A DNA stretch of 64,000 nucleotides, from positions 4,216,001 to 4,280,000 of the forward strand of contig NC_059502.1 of NCBI RefSeq assembly GCF_914767665.1. Direction: 5' to 3'. Positions 46,505 to 59,100 of the stretch are shown piece by piece. The stretch's first letter is position 1. Each line of letters starts with the position of its first letter. The stretch is from Harmonia axyridis (Eukaryota; Arthropoda; Insecta; Coleoptera; Coccinellidae). Position numbers and translations under genes: made by a program. The notes under the pieces are model-generated. The model saw only the letters and a program-made list of their open reading frames with translations, was not told the origin of the DNA and searched no databases.

Positions 46505-47850
46505 ATGTCTGAAAGAAATGAAATGTAAAATTTAATACTTTCAGAGAATGCTATACCATAATCATCTGTTATTTTTATATTTTTTTTTATTTAATGCGTT
46601 ATATTTACTAATTGATATTCTATCATTTAGAATATCATAGTAAACTGAAGAATTCATCCCTCTATTGGGTGTAGTAAAATTACATTAACGATTTTAGAAT
46701 GTGTCGAATATTATGCATGTGATTAAATAATTTAAGTATATCTGAACGTTCATTTGTGTCTTATCGTGAAAGAAATGAAATGTAAAATTTAATAATTTCA
46801 AAGAATGCTATAAATTACTTACCATAATTCAAATTATCTGTTATTTTTATATTTTTTTTATTTAATGCGTTATATTTACTAATTGATATTCTATCATTTA
46901 GAATATTATAGTAAACTGAAGAATTCATCCCGCTATTAGGTGTAGTAATATTACATTAACGATTTTAGATTGTGTCGAATATCATGCATGAGATTAAATA
47001 ATTTAAGTATATCTGAACGTTCATTTGTGTCTTATCGTGAAAGAAATGAAATGTAAAATTTAATAATTTCAGAGAATGCTATAAATTACTTACCATAATC
47101 ATGTGTTATTTTTATATTTTTTTTATTTAATGCGTTATATTTACTAATTGATATTCTATCATTTAGAATATCATAGTAAACTGAAGAATTCATCCCGCGA
47201 TTAGGTGTAGTAATATTACATTAACGATTTTAGATTGTGTCGAATATCATGCATGAGATTAAATAATTTAAGTATATCTGAACGTTCATTTGTGTCTTAT
47301 CGTGAAAGAAATGAAATGTAAAATTTAATAATTTCAGAGAATGCTATAAATTACTTACCATGATCATCTGTTATTTTTATATTTTTTTTATTTAATGCGT
47401 TATATTTACTAATTGATATTCTATCATTAAGAATATCATAGTAAACTGAAGAATTCATCCCTTTATTAGATGTAGTAAAATTATATTAACGATTTTAGAA
47501 TGTGTCGAATATCATGCATGTGATTAAATAATTTAAGTATATCTGAACGTTCATTTGTGTCTTATCGTGAAAGAAATGAAATGTAGTATTTAATAATTTC
47601 AAAGAATGCTATGAATTACTTACCATAATTCAAATTATCTGTTATTTTTATATATTTTTTATTTAATGCATTATATTTACTGATTGATATTCTATCATTT
47701 AGAATATCAAAGTAATGTCATATATGAGACCTATTAGGTGTAGTAAAATTACTTTAACGATTTCAAAATGTGTCGAAAATCAAGATTTGAATTACGTAAC
47801 CTAATTACATATAAACGTTCGTTTGTGTCTTATCGTAAAAGAAAAAAATT
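46505..47850 (+). repeat. Five tandem units of about 265 bp
   Basis: Units begin gaaatgaaatgtaaaattta near 46512, 46770, 47041, 47306 and 47573 (periods 258-271). They share tttaatgcgttatatttact, gaagaattcatcc and tgaacgttcatttgtgtctt. The last unit is the most diverged. Confidence 0.92.
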
Positions 47851-48134
47851 AAAAAAAAAACAAAAATAAAATCGATGTTTCTAGTTTATAAGTAGGGACG
47901 CTTTCGATGTTAGAAATTACTATAAACTAGGATAATAATAATTAAGTGAAATTTGAGAAAGGGTTCTCGTTTGATAATTAAAATACAACTATTACACATC
48001 AAAAAAATTTCAATGTACTTATGGGTATATTTTCGATGTCTATATGGCCTAATATAAATTCTGTAAAAAGTACGATCACCTACAAATTTAGTGCTCCTAT
48101 CATTGAAATAGGTACATCGAGGTAAACCAGTATA

Positions 48135-48600
48135 AAAATGTAGGTTTAGAATGATGTTGTTTTGGTTGTTTGGATTACTTTAAATATTTTATATTGACCA
48201 TGGACGGATGTTGTTCATAAATTGAAGAATTAAGAAGCTCTTAGGGTAAGGTATATTTTATATTCTACCATAGTATAAGCAATTATACTATGATACTACT
48301 AGACTCTCAACTTTGTAGGTTTAGAATCATGTTGATAAATCTTTGCAGGAACGGTTGGGAAGCTTACAATATTTTAAATTTGACCATGTGTAGAGTTCAT
48401 GTCTTAAATTGAAGAATTCAGAAAAGATTGCTAGAAATCAAGGTCATCTCTATCTCAAAAATACATTTTTAAATTCGACATGTAGGTTTAGAATCATGTT
48501 GATACATATTTGCTGATACGAGTGGAAGACTTCAATTTTGACTATGGCCATTTTGTTCATTGGACTGTTCTCGAAGAATTCAGGGTAATTACTTTATTCC
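48135..48600 (+). repeat. Three diverged tandem units of about 170 bp
   Basis: tgtaggtttagaatcatgtt starts near 48139, 48314 and 48481. The units share a ttgaccatg middle and end in gaagaattcag. Confidence 0.75.
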
Positions 48601-51539
48601 ATACTGCTCTGAACGCGAAGAAATTTACCAGACTCATCAATTTGATGGTATCATGAATTCGAAGTTAAAGTCTGATCGCTATTTGAAAAGAATCAACAAT
48701 TATTCGTCCAAGTCAAAAATCATTTCTAACCTCAACTAACCTATTTTCTGTTGTTTTGGTTAGAAATTATTTTTGATGGTTGTGAAGTAACCTTGGAGAA
48801 TATTTTTTAATTTATTTCATCTTGTTCAAAGTTGTAAGGGATAAAAAATAATTACCGAATTAAGAGAATATTGCTTTGAAATTAAGGTCATTGCTATTTT
48901 AAACTGTATTTTTAACTTTCACATAGTGTCCAAGCTCCGAATATCTATGGAAATTGATCTGGGCTGGCCCTAGAGCAAAACAGAAAAAGACCATAGTTGT
49001 TCACTAATTGTGCTTCCAATCTGATCTTACTTATTAGCGTAAATTAAATACATATTATATTAAGTCTCATAATCAATTAAATGTGCGAATATTATTAATA
49101 ATGGTGTATAGCGAACCATACCTACATATATAATAGTATTTAATTCTATGTCGATGTTTTTAAAAATCTAGTTAAGTTTCAATATTAATTATCAATGGAT
49201 TAGTGATTCCATTCAAGGACAAGAGAAACATAGGTGTGAATTTTCATACTTTCTAGAATTAGTTGATGTTTAGGTCTTAAAGTACAAAGTTTTCAAGTGA
49301 ATATAGGCGCAATATTGTGGTTAGATGTTTGTATATTCAACAAATGAAGTAGACGAGCGACCATTGTTTCAGTAGCGTTTCCCAAAATTCTCATTGAAAG
49401 CGTTTGATCTTTCAATGAATGTGAATTTTCGGAATAGTATTAATGTGTGTATTTTTATTCTTCTTTATTTTCGATTGTTATAAAATAGATTATCATCTCA
49501 AAATCGTAGTTTTTCAATGATGTCAAACTTCGAGTATTATTTTGATGATGGATCTATATAAATGCCCATAAGAAACAACTATTTAGTATTTAGAGAATAA
49601 AATATACTCAATTGTAAATATTGCCTTGATGATTACGACAACAGAGTTACTGTTCTTACGTTTCGTCCATAACTATAGTGAGCTTCTTCAGAGGTTTCTA
49701 GATCACATAATGTTTGCTCACTCCGAAGTGTCGACTTACAATCTATCACCAAGAAACTTCTGAAGATCCATACCGTAGTTATAGGCGAAACGTCAGCTGA
49801 AAACCTGACCAGACAGCGGTTAGAAAACCTGAAATTATATTGAAAAATCCAGCCGTGAAAACTTTTGGCATTAGAGGAAGGTTATGCTGTCTTACCATTT
49901 AGGAATTCGGTCTTATTTTTTATGGTATATTCAAAAATTTTACTTGAGAGACCAGTGAGAAAAAGGCCGAAATTATATTATAGATAATCGAGTTTATAAT
50001 ATATGCATTTCACGATGCTTTCTAATAATTCTGAAATGTTGAAAATTGTAAACTCGAATTTATACAATTTTATTAAATATAACAATTGTTGCCTTCACTG
50101 TGGCTTTATCTGTTAAAATAAAAAACTGACGAAGCCCCATAATGTGAAGAATCAATTGTTTTTGAATGAAAATTGTAGAAATTAAAGTTTATAATTTCAA
50201 TTCAAAATGAATTTCCATCTTATACCTACCTAAAGTTTGAATCTATAAATTTATTGATATTCAACTCAATTTAATGAATGAAAAATAAAGCGAACGATAT
50301 AACTAACAACAAAATGAGACCTTTAACACCTTTGAATACTTGCAACACTTTTTACCCAATATTTTCTAATAGGTGAGAGAAGAATAGATAGATTTTTTGA
50401 AGGTGATCGTCTCACCATCTATTCATTTTTTCTTTTGAAATTTCTCTCGGTCCCTCTCATATGTTTGGTTTGTTTCATTCCTAAACTAGTCTGAGTTTAC
50501 AGTTTCAAATTCGTGTTAATTTTTGTGAGTGCTCTTAAAAATACGAGCGACAGTTCAATGAATTTGGAATGAAGTCTAGAAAATATGTATTAAAATGTTT
50601 TATTAGCTCATAAAAAATTAATAGATGAAAATGAGTTGAGATGAAAGAAGCATTCAGTTTTCTGTGAATAACTCGAAAAATATTAGAGAAAATCGAAATC
50701 TGAAAATAGATTATTAGTGAAGAGAAATTTCCCTATTATAAATAAGGCGTTTTAAGTTTTTTTAATTTCAAAATTAAATAAAATTTAAAAACATTGGATA
50801 AATTGTGCTGTTTTCAACACTCGAAGGAAAAATCGATCTAACTTGAATTTTCAACAATTTAAGTAATTGGTAGTTAATAACTTCCTTCAAGACCTCTGCT
50901 TTGATTGAGTGAAATGAAAATTGTTCAAATGATCAACTTAAACTTTTTTAAAGTGAGTTTTTTTGTCGATTATTTCAAGAATTTTTATTGCCTTCTCTCG
51001 AAACGAGATCTAATTAATTATCAATTGCCTAAATAATTGAAAAATCAAATTAGATCAACAGGACCTCATTCCTTCAAGTGTTGAAAATACACCGTGATAA
51101 ATTAAAATGTTTTAATTTATATTTTATTTTAAAATTAAGAATTTTAGAATGAATTATTCTATCGTGAAATTTCTCCTTAATAATAATCTGTTTTCAGATT
51201 TCGATTATCTTTTATAGTTTCCTAGTTATTCCCGAAAAACTAAACGCGATTTTTCATTTCAATTTGTTTATACCTTTTTCAATTTTTTAAACGCTAATAA
51301 AACATTTCATTACATTTTTTCTTAGCATCATTCCGAATTCAAAGAATTACCGTTTATATTTTTAGGGGCAGTTAAAAAAGTGAACCCGTTTTCGAACTTG
51401 TGAAGTAGACTAAAAATGTAGCTTTGTAGTACCTAATATTAATTTAAACGTTACAGACGCTGTTGCGAAACATAACACGCACAAAGGTGTGCCTTATTGA
51501 TGTGAAAATATCCACGATAACTCCAAAAACTTCAAACAG

Positions 51540-51960
51540 TTCAACGGTGCTAAGCTTCGCTGCGTTCGAAACCAGTTGGGAACTGAACTGAACAAGTGAA
51601 ATTCCATTTCAGGGTCGATAAAATGGACGAACAGTTGTACAGTTCCGTTCCAAATCGGTTTCGGCGATTAAAACTGTTCAGTAAACGATACGGTTAATTA
51701 TGCGAAAGTAACTCAAATTTGTACAGGAAGAATTTAAACTTATATTTTCATAACTCGTTGAAAAACCACAGCATAGAGATCAGTTCGAAACTGTACTGAA
51801 CTAGCGTCGTTTGTCCAGTTCAGTGCAGAATACTGAGTCTTAACTGGACTCTTTGATCCAACGGAATAAAATTCTTCTTTTCATGTTGTTTAACATTGTA
51901 TGGCATTTGAACTGGTTCGGAACTGAACTGATAATGCAGTTCGATTTCAGGGTCCCCATA
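51540..51960 (+). repeat. Two related units sharing cagttc/gaactg motifs
   Basis: gggaactgaactgaacaagt...ccatttcagggtc (51565-51617) resembles cggaactgaactgataatgc...gatttcagggtc (51910-51955). Short gttcagt/actgaac pieces between them occur in both directions. Possibly an old foldback element. Confidence 0.5.
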
Positions 51961-53952
51961 AAGAATGTAGTTTCGAACTAGTTTTGGACGATTTGTTAAT
52001 AATACCTAAAAATAAAGCAATATTTCATCCAATAGAATGAAGCCTTGCCATACAGTTTAACATACATGTAAAGAAAACTTACTTCTAACTGCACATATGA
52101 AGTGTACCCATGTTGCACATATAAGACTGCCCAATAGGAATATAGTACCTGACTAAACAACCTAAGCGTAGTTTTAAATTAAATATTTGCGGAAAAGTCG
52201 TTTAATATGCTTATTGATAGTACATATCTACTTCAGAATATTCAGAAGTTCCTTTTCAGTACCTCTTTGACAACGACCGGTTTCAAAGAACCCTCAAGTC
52301 TAACATTGATATTCTTCCACTTAAATAATTATGTATTCAACAGATTAGCTAATCAAATTGCATATTAACACATTTGAAATAATAAATTATTATCATTATA
52401 AAATGATAAGCTTGTGTAAGGAAGTCAAGAAAAGAAGTTGTAGGTAGAAGAAAAGTGGTATATATAATTTTTGTTGGAAGATACCAATTATTTTATATGT
52501 TAAGATTATTGTTTCTAAACAACACCTACCAATATTCCAAAGGTAATTAGCTCTGCTTGATAAGTTAATTACCAAAAAAGGAATACGCGTTCACATTAAA
52601 CTCCCTTTTGTTTGAAAGTTTTACCGAGTGACTTATTGCAGGCTTAAAAAAATGTCTATTATGAATCATAGGTTTCCTTTCATATAATCAGAAGAATTAA
52701 TCATATAAATTAAATTATTTAAGAAGCGACAAGCATAACAACATAGTTTTGAATTCACTTATTTCTTATTTTCCATAACAGTTCGAACCTTCTGTTTCCT
52801 ATAACAACTTTCAGGTATGAATATATATTCAGTATGAAATCATTTTAAAAATTCAATATGAGAGTTATCATGTAAAAAGCTAATAAAGTAGGTAAACCAA
52901 AGTGGGCTAGGTTGGTCTAATTGAATTCTAATGTAATTCAAGGATTTTTCTTCAATGTATTGTTAGATGAAATCGTAACTTATTATAATACAAAAAAGAT
53001 AATATTATATATAAATTCTATTGGAAGTTACTCTTAAATTTCATTGGAATGTATTTGTAATCAGAGAGACATGTACACTTGAAAGTTAAGATTGAAAATT
53101 AATCGATACTTATGGATGTTACATTCTTATATTTTTTATATATGCACTCTAGATACATATAGGAAATAGTTGTGGGATTTTATGTCCATATCTACGTATT
53201 TTCTCTTTGAAACATGATGTTGAAAAAAAATTAAGATTATACATGCTTCTATAAGTGAAAACAACAGGAATATTTGCAGAAGAGACAATAAGTATACAAT
53301 CAAATGCATTGTATGAGGAAATTTCACGCATGTAGCATTTGGAATCTTTCAAATATTAGGAATTTCCTATGCTGTAATTATTATAGTTACATTTGTGAGT
53401 GCTAGGTAGTTATAGGAGGGTTTCAAAAAAATAGTCCGACAAATATTGATATATTTCTCAGTCAATGCAAAATAAACTTATATGCGGGAATTCATAAAAT
53501 AAATATCAATATAAAAATTTTTCGGTATCTACACTTGAAAAAGTTAACTTGAAATTTCAGCAAGGGCTAAAAATGTTTTTTGAAGAAATTCCAATAGTTT
53601 ATTATTGAATGATTGTTATTAAAGTGGCCTAAGACCAAATGCTATTAAAATCAGGAAATTAATTTTTATCAGATTTGTCTTGCAAATCATTCATTCATCA
53701 TTCATTGAAAAGAACATGAAGATATTCACTTAACTAAGTTTCAGTCAGATATTCCTGTTGCTAGTAATGAGATGTAGAAATATAGATTTTAGTATTTGCT
53801 GTTTGAATTAATGTATAGTTACAGATGAATATTATATTATGCATGTGTACTGAAAAAATAGGCAGTTGTCTTTTTTTTAATTTTATCATCCTGAATTTAA
53901 ATATGTTACATGATTTAAAATGTCATTCTGCATTTTCAGTTAAACTTACATC

Positions 53953-54054
53953 GTATTCGACTGGCTGCACCAGTGCGAATTAATTCGAACTAATTATGTC
54001 GTTTAGCACTGAAAAAATTCGATTTATTTCGCATTGGTGCAGCCAGTCGAATAC
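53953..54054. repeat. Strong hairpin with 37-bp arms
   Basis: gtattcgactggctgcacca plus gtgcgaattaattcgaa (53953-53989) pairs with 54018-54054, with three or four mismatches and a 28-base loop. It is GC-richer than its surroundings. It could be a MITE or an RNA hairpin. Confidence 0.85.
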
Positions 54055-54277
54055 ACTGTTAATCATAAGAGAAATAAAATTGATTTTGACTTTGTGTATA
54101 TATTTTAAAATATTTGTCTTCCTTAAACATTGAGATCATTGCTATATATTTTGATTGAATTATTTTTTATTCAATAAAATAACTCCCAAAACTTGTATAA
54201 TTTTATTTATCCTATATGATACACTTAAAAACTTTACAATTCTCCTAGAAGCATTTGTTTGTTATTTTCCAGATAGA

Positions 54278-54283
54278 TTTATT
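54278..54283 (-). terminator. Polyadenylation signal AATAAA of RNASEH2A
   Basis: AATAAA on the minus strand, about 86 bp after the stop at 54369. Confidence 0.65.
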
Positions 54284-54368
54284 ATAAATTCACCATTTTT
54301 TTTGTTCCATCAATACTTCTAATTTGTTCAAAATAGAATAAAATTCAGAAGATATACAAAAAATAACG

Positions 54369-55473
54369 TCACAGACTTACTTCTCTAGTCAAACACCTTT
54401 GAGTAAAAAAATCTGAAATGTTTTTTTTTGGTTTGGAAGCATCTGATTGTGATACTTTGAAAAATGATGTTATTGTGGAATTGTTAGCAGGGGGCTTATT
54501 AACTTGTTCATCATCACTTGATTCTTCAATTTCTACATGGTAAGCTTGTTCCTTTAAAATTTTGGGCACAGTAGACCAACTGAATCGTACTAATTGTGGG
54601 TATCCAAATACCATATCGTAATTGTCAGCTAAGAATTTTTTTGTAACAGGGTCGGCTAAAATGAGGAAATTTATGAAACCATAAACCATAAATAACTGAT
54701 TCAGATAGATAATCATAATTATTTAAGATGATCATCCTTAGATTTTCCAAAAATAAGATACATTTTTCTAATATTCAATACTAACCAGGATAACCACTTC
54801 CGAATTCTTTATAAGTAATTTCATGTCCTTCCTTAAATGTCCATGTGAGAAGAGCATGATCTCTGGTTACCTTAGCACATATACTAGCTGCAGATACAAT
54901 TGGATAGGTAGAATCTGCTTTTTTGGCAACGGTGATTTTATATTCAGGGAACAGACTTTTTAAATAAGCTTGGTATTTTTCTGGAGGACCCACAGTATCA
55001 ACAAATATATGTTCAATATTGACACCACTTTTTTTTGCAGTTCTGATTAATCCGATAGCCGAGTCCATAGAGACTTGATTTAACGAATGTTTAGTTCTGT
55101 TCAACATATTATTACAGATTTTATTAGGAGATAACAACTCTATTGCCCATCCAATTTTTTGTGAGTTTTTACAAATTTCTTCGAATATTTCATCACGTTG
55201 CTGTTCTTTGAGGACCTTGGAATCATCACAGTTGAGAGAAGCAAGTAATGCAGCTTCATTTATAGGACAAAATGCAATTCCATAAACCATAGGTCCTAAA
55301 ACAGGACCCCTTCCAGCTTCGTCAATTCCTAAGCAGCAAGGATATTCTTTGCAAGCTTCAGGTATTTTAGAAATATATGAATTGTTTTCAGAATTATCCC
55401 AATTTTGCAAATAATTGTCTAGAGTTTTCAAGTCACGGATTTCTAATTCTTCGTCATTCATTGAATTCTCCAT
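54369..55473 (-). CDS. RNASEH2A: Ribonuclease H2 subunit A
   Basis: Exons 54786-55473 and 54369-54655 join in phase (GSGYP-A-DPVTKKFL) to 324 residues. This is the catalytic subunit of the nuclear enzyme that removes ribonucleotides from DNA and RNA from hybrids. The type 2 RNase H motif GIDEAGRGPVLGPMVYG supplies D51 and E52; D159 (FVDTVGPPEKY) and D187 (KKADSTYPIVSAASICAKV) complete the DEDD site. The C-terminus is longer than in the 299-residue human protein and has two PIP-box-like stretches, TITSFFKV and NISDFFTQR, which might bind PCNA. The final codons are uncertain: AGAGAA is followed by GTAAGT (54380-54375), a good donor, so the gene may splice to a short last exon beginning near 54320 instead of ending at the TGA. 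It starts 700 bp from SMC1 in the opposite direction. Confidence 0.93.
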
Positions 55474-56173
55474 TATATGTTAGTTTTCTTTTCGAATTAC
55501 TCTCAATAAAATTTAATTTTTCAAAAAAACCTACAACCAAATTTCATAGACATAAATATTATGATTGAGGTTGTGTACCTATCCAAATTTCCCGCCAGCT
55601 TGATATGTTACCTACTTTTAATGATAACTATTATCAAAGACTATCTAATCTGTGCTATTATCTGTGCCTACTTTTTTGTATTAATTAATTATTGTTATAT
55701 ATTTCTTTGCTGAGTTTATTTGTCAAATCTTTTTCATTCATGATCATGAGAATTGATGAATATATTCTCTTCAAATAGCAGTTTCAGTGCTGTATCATTA
55801 TTCATTAAGTCAGTTAGTGCTGGTAGATCGAAATGATACTTAGTTTTCTATGGTCGAACATTCCCAAAAATTCTATGTACCGAAACTTGACATTTTGTGT
55901 TTTCAATATTTGACACTTGACAATTTACAGTTTCGTACATTCTGTGCCAAGTACAGCTAGTATGAAAATTTGGGTTGTTTACTAAAGTTTTCAAAATAAC
56001 GAAATTTTTATATACATGCTTTTAGTTCTATTCAATTAAACTCTTCCAAAAAAAACAGGTACATCCTTCAGAATCCTCTCATGATATAAAGTTCAATCAA
56101 CAAGTTGTATTCAAATGTTTACCTACCTATTTTGTAACTGAAAAGTAGTTGATGATTCTCTGCTTTCAGGAAA
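55474..56173. promoter_or_regulatory. Divergent promoter region RNASEH2A / SMC1 with an E2F-like site
   Basis: TTTCCCGCC at 55588-55596 matches the E2F consensus (TTTSSCGC), about 115 bp upstream of the RNASEH2A ATG. An acceptor TGCTTTCAG at 56161-56169, 4 bp before the SMC1 ATG, shows that SMC1 has an upstream untranslated exon somewhere in this gap. Both genes are needed in S phase, so shared E2F control is plausible but inferred. Confidence 0.5.
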
Positions 56174-59100
56174 ATGCCTCCTCGATTAAAGTATATCGAG
56201 GTAGAGAATTTCAAATCCTACAGAGGCCATCGTATTATTGGACCTCTTAAACCTTTCAATGCTGTAATTGGTCCCAATGGATCAGGTAATATTTATAAGT
56301 GATTGTTTTTAAACATTAACAGAGTTTCAATGATATTATAGGTAAATCAAATTTTATGGATGCCATCAGTTTTGTGATGGGAGAAAAAACACAGAGCTTG
56401 AGAGTAAAAAGACTGAGTGATTTGATTCATGGTGCAGCAATCAGTAGACCTATTTCTAGAAGGTTTGTGATACATCATTTGTTATTACGTGTAACTTAGA
56501 GAGTATTTTTTTTAACATAAGAAGGGAAATCATTTCAGTTTCTGTATTATGGTTTTCTCATTATGCCGCAATAAGTCAGGAAGTTCAATTGAACCAATAT
56601 TACAAATTCTTTGCATGAATTTCATTAAAGTGAAGGATATTAAGAATGGAGATTAATTTAAATTTTTTATTATCGATTCTCTGAAGAACTAAGTGTTTGA
56701 ATGATTGAACATTTTTTAGATGAATGACAAAAAAATTCTATACTGTGATTTGAGTCTATTGAAAACTTGTAGATTATGTAGAAAGCAAGTTCCAAAAGTT
56801 ATTAGCGGTTTTCTATTTTTAAATCTACTAGAATGAAAATGCCTTTTCTTATAAAAATTTATTTTTTTTTTAAATTAATACATTTGGATATATACAAAAT
56901 AATTAAAAAAAGTATAAAAATAATACTTCATCTTTACTTATTCTTCTTGGATATTAATCTCTTCCAATCGCTCTTTACTATTCCTATTGGTTTCACTAAG
57001 GCCCAAGCTACAACACTTGTTATCAGAAATAGACCCAATATAAAACTGGTTTCTGATGCATGAGTTTTTTTAATGTACCAGTTACTATATAATGATGCCA
57101 ATAGACTTAAACCACCAAAAAAGAAACCCAAGCTTCCTGTTACAATATGAAAATATTTATTCCAATCGGGTGAAACATAAGCTTTGAGCTCTTTCCGGTA
57201 TAAAGCGGGTATTCCATTTAACCCACTGAATATTGATAAGGCATAACCAAGCAACCCAAGTATGGCATGCCAAGTTTGGAAGTGTGCTTCGTTTTTTTCG
57301 GTCTTGTCTTTATATCCGCAGGAAAAAGCTAAAGTCGAACCTACCAAGCCAACAGTTTCAATTACCCAATGGTTGAATACTTTGTCTTTTCCTAAGAGTT
57401 TCTTTACTACGGGGTTGACTGCATGTAGAGCCAATAGACCTTGCGTCATACTGATTATCCACTGAAAAAAATTTGAATTTTAGTCGAAGAAAAAAGTAAT
57501 TGTGGAAGCTTCTAGAGAAACGGTGGGGTGAAATGAATCTTTAGGAGAACAAGATCTATATCTATAAATTTCAAAAGTGGCCATTTCAAATTTTAGAAAT
57601 TTGATCGCATTTCAAAAAATTAGCCGTTATAAATAATGAAAATTGTAATTTATCTACTGATATGGTGTTTTGATTTATTTTTTGAGTATTAGGCCAATTG
57701 AAAAGTCCCTGGTCTGATGCACAGATGGCGGTGCTAGTATTAAATCCATAGGATTTTTAATTAGTACCAACCTTCAAACGATACGTGTTAAAATTTGACA
57801 GCAGTCCGTCCATTAGTTTGTGAGATATTGCGTTGTGAAAGTAGCTACTTTTGTTATTTAAAAAAAGATGAAAAAAAAAAGAATTTCGTGTGCTAATAAA
57901 ATATTGCTTTTTGAAGGGAAAAAATACAGTTGCCCAAAAGAGGCTGTCACCGACAAAAAAAATCAAAAAAGTTCACAAAATAATATTGAATAACCCTGTG
58001 AAGTTGATTCAGTTAGCAAACATTTTGAATATATCATCTGAACGTGTACATCATATCATTCACTAATATTTGTATAGTATATCCAAAGTCACTTGAACTA
58101 GTCCATAAAAACGCTTGGCCATGGATGTCCCTTTGAAGTGGATACTGCGATCAGCCAAATACCGGGGTTTATTTGAGAGTATTGTTAGTCAATAAATTCA
58201 TTGGCCCTAAAGGAATTTGTGGAAACTTGGACAACCCTTGTTTGATCAAATATTCTGGTTTCCTCCAAGTGACTTTGGATATACTATACATGAGAAAGCT
58301 GTGTTCTAAATGAGTGCCGCGCGAGCTCACAATCGATCGAAAGGAACAACGTGTTAATGATTCTGAGCAGTGTTTGAAGCTGTTTAAGAGCAATAAACCT
58401 GAATTTTGCGTCGATATATGACAATGGATGAAACATCATTTCACTCCGGAATCCAATAGACAGTCAGCTGAGTGGACTGCATACGATGAAGCAAATCCAA
58501 AGCGAGGAAAAACACAACAGTAAGCTAGCAAGGTTATGGCATCAGTATTCTGGTATGCTCAAGGTATAATATTCATTGATTACCTCCAAAAGGGCCAGAC
58601 CATCAACAGCGATTATTATATAGCGTTAATGTATCGTTTAAAGGATGAAATCGTTCAAAAATGGCCCCATTTGAAGAAAAAACGGTAATGTTTCACCAAG
58701 ACAATGCGCCGTGTCACAAATCAATGAAAACAATGGCAAAATTGCATGAATTGGGGTTCAAATTGCTTCTGCATCCACCGTATTTGCCAGATCTGCCGCC
58801 AGCGACTTTTTTCTGTTCTCAGACCTCAAAAGAATGCTCGGTGGAGAGAAATTTAGCGCCAATGAAAAAGTAAACGACGAAACTGAGGCCTATTTTGAAG
58901 CGAAAGACAAATTGTACTACAAAAATGTTATCGAAAAGTTGGAAGATCGCTATAATCGCTGTATCGCTCTCGAAGGCAACTATGTTGAATAATAAATCGA
59001 ATTTTGCCAAAAAAAAAGAGTTTTACTATGGTAGACTATAGGGACTTTTCAATTGCCCTGTTAGCCTATTTTTCTTCGCATCACAAACTCCTGGTATGAA

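Larger units (their letters stand above)
47851..53952. other. Gene desert of about 6 kb
   Basis: AT-rich DNA without a supported gene, apart from the two weak repeats listed separately. Near 49655 and 49780 the phrases acgtttcgtccataactata and tatggtcttcag-like/ataggcgaaacgt form a loose inverted pair around 49655-49790. No tRNA was recognised. Confidence 0.4.

Noticed and set aside
40400..54270. tRNA or rRNA genes in the gene desert
   Set aside because: No cloverleaf or rRNA-like segments were recognised by eye; a covariance search would be needed to exclude them fully.
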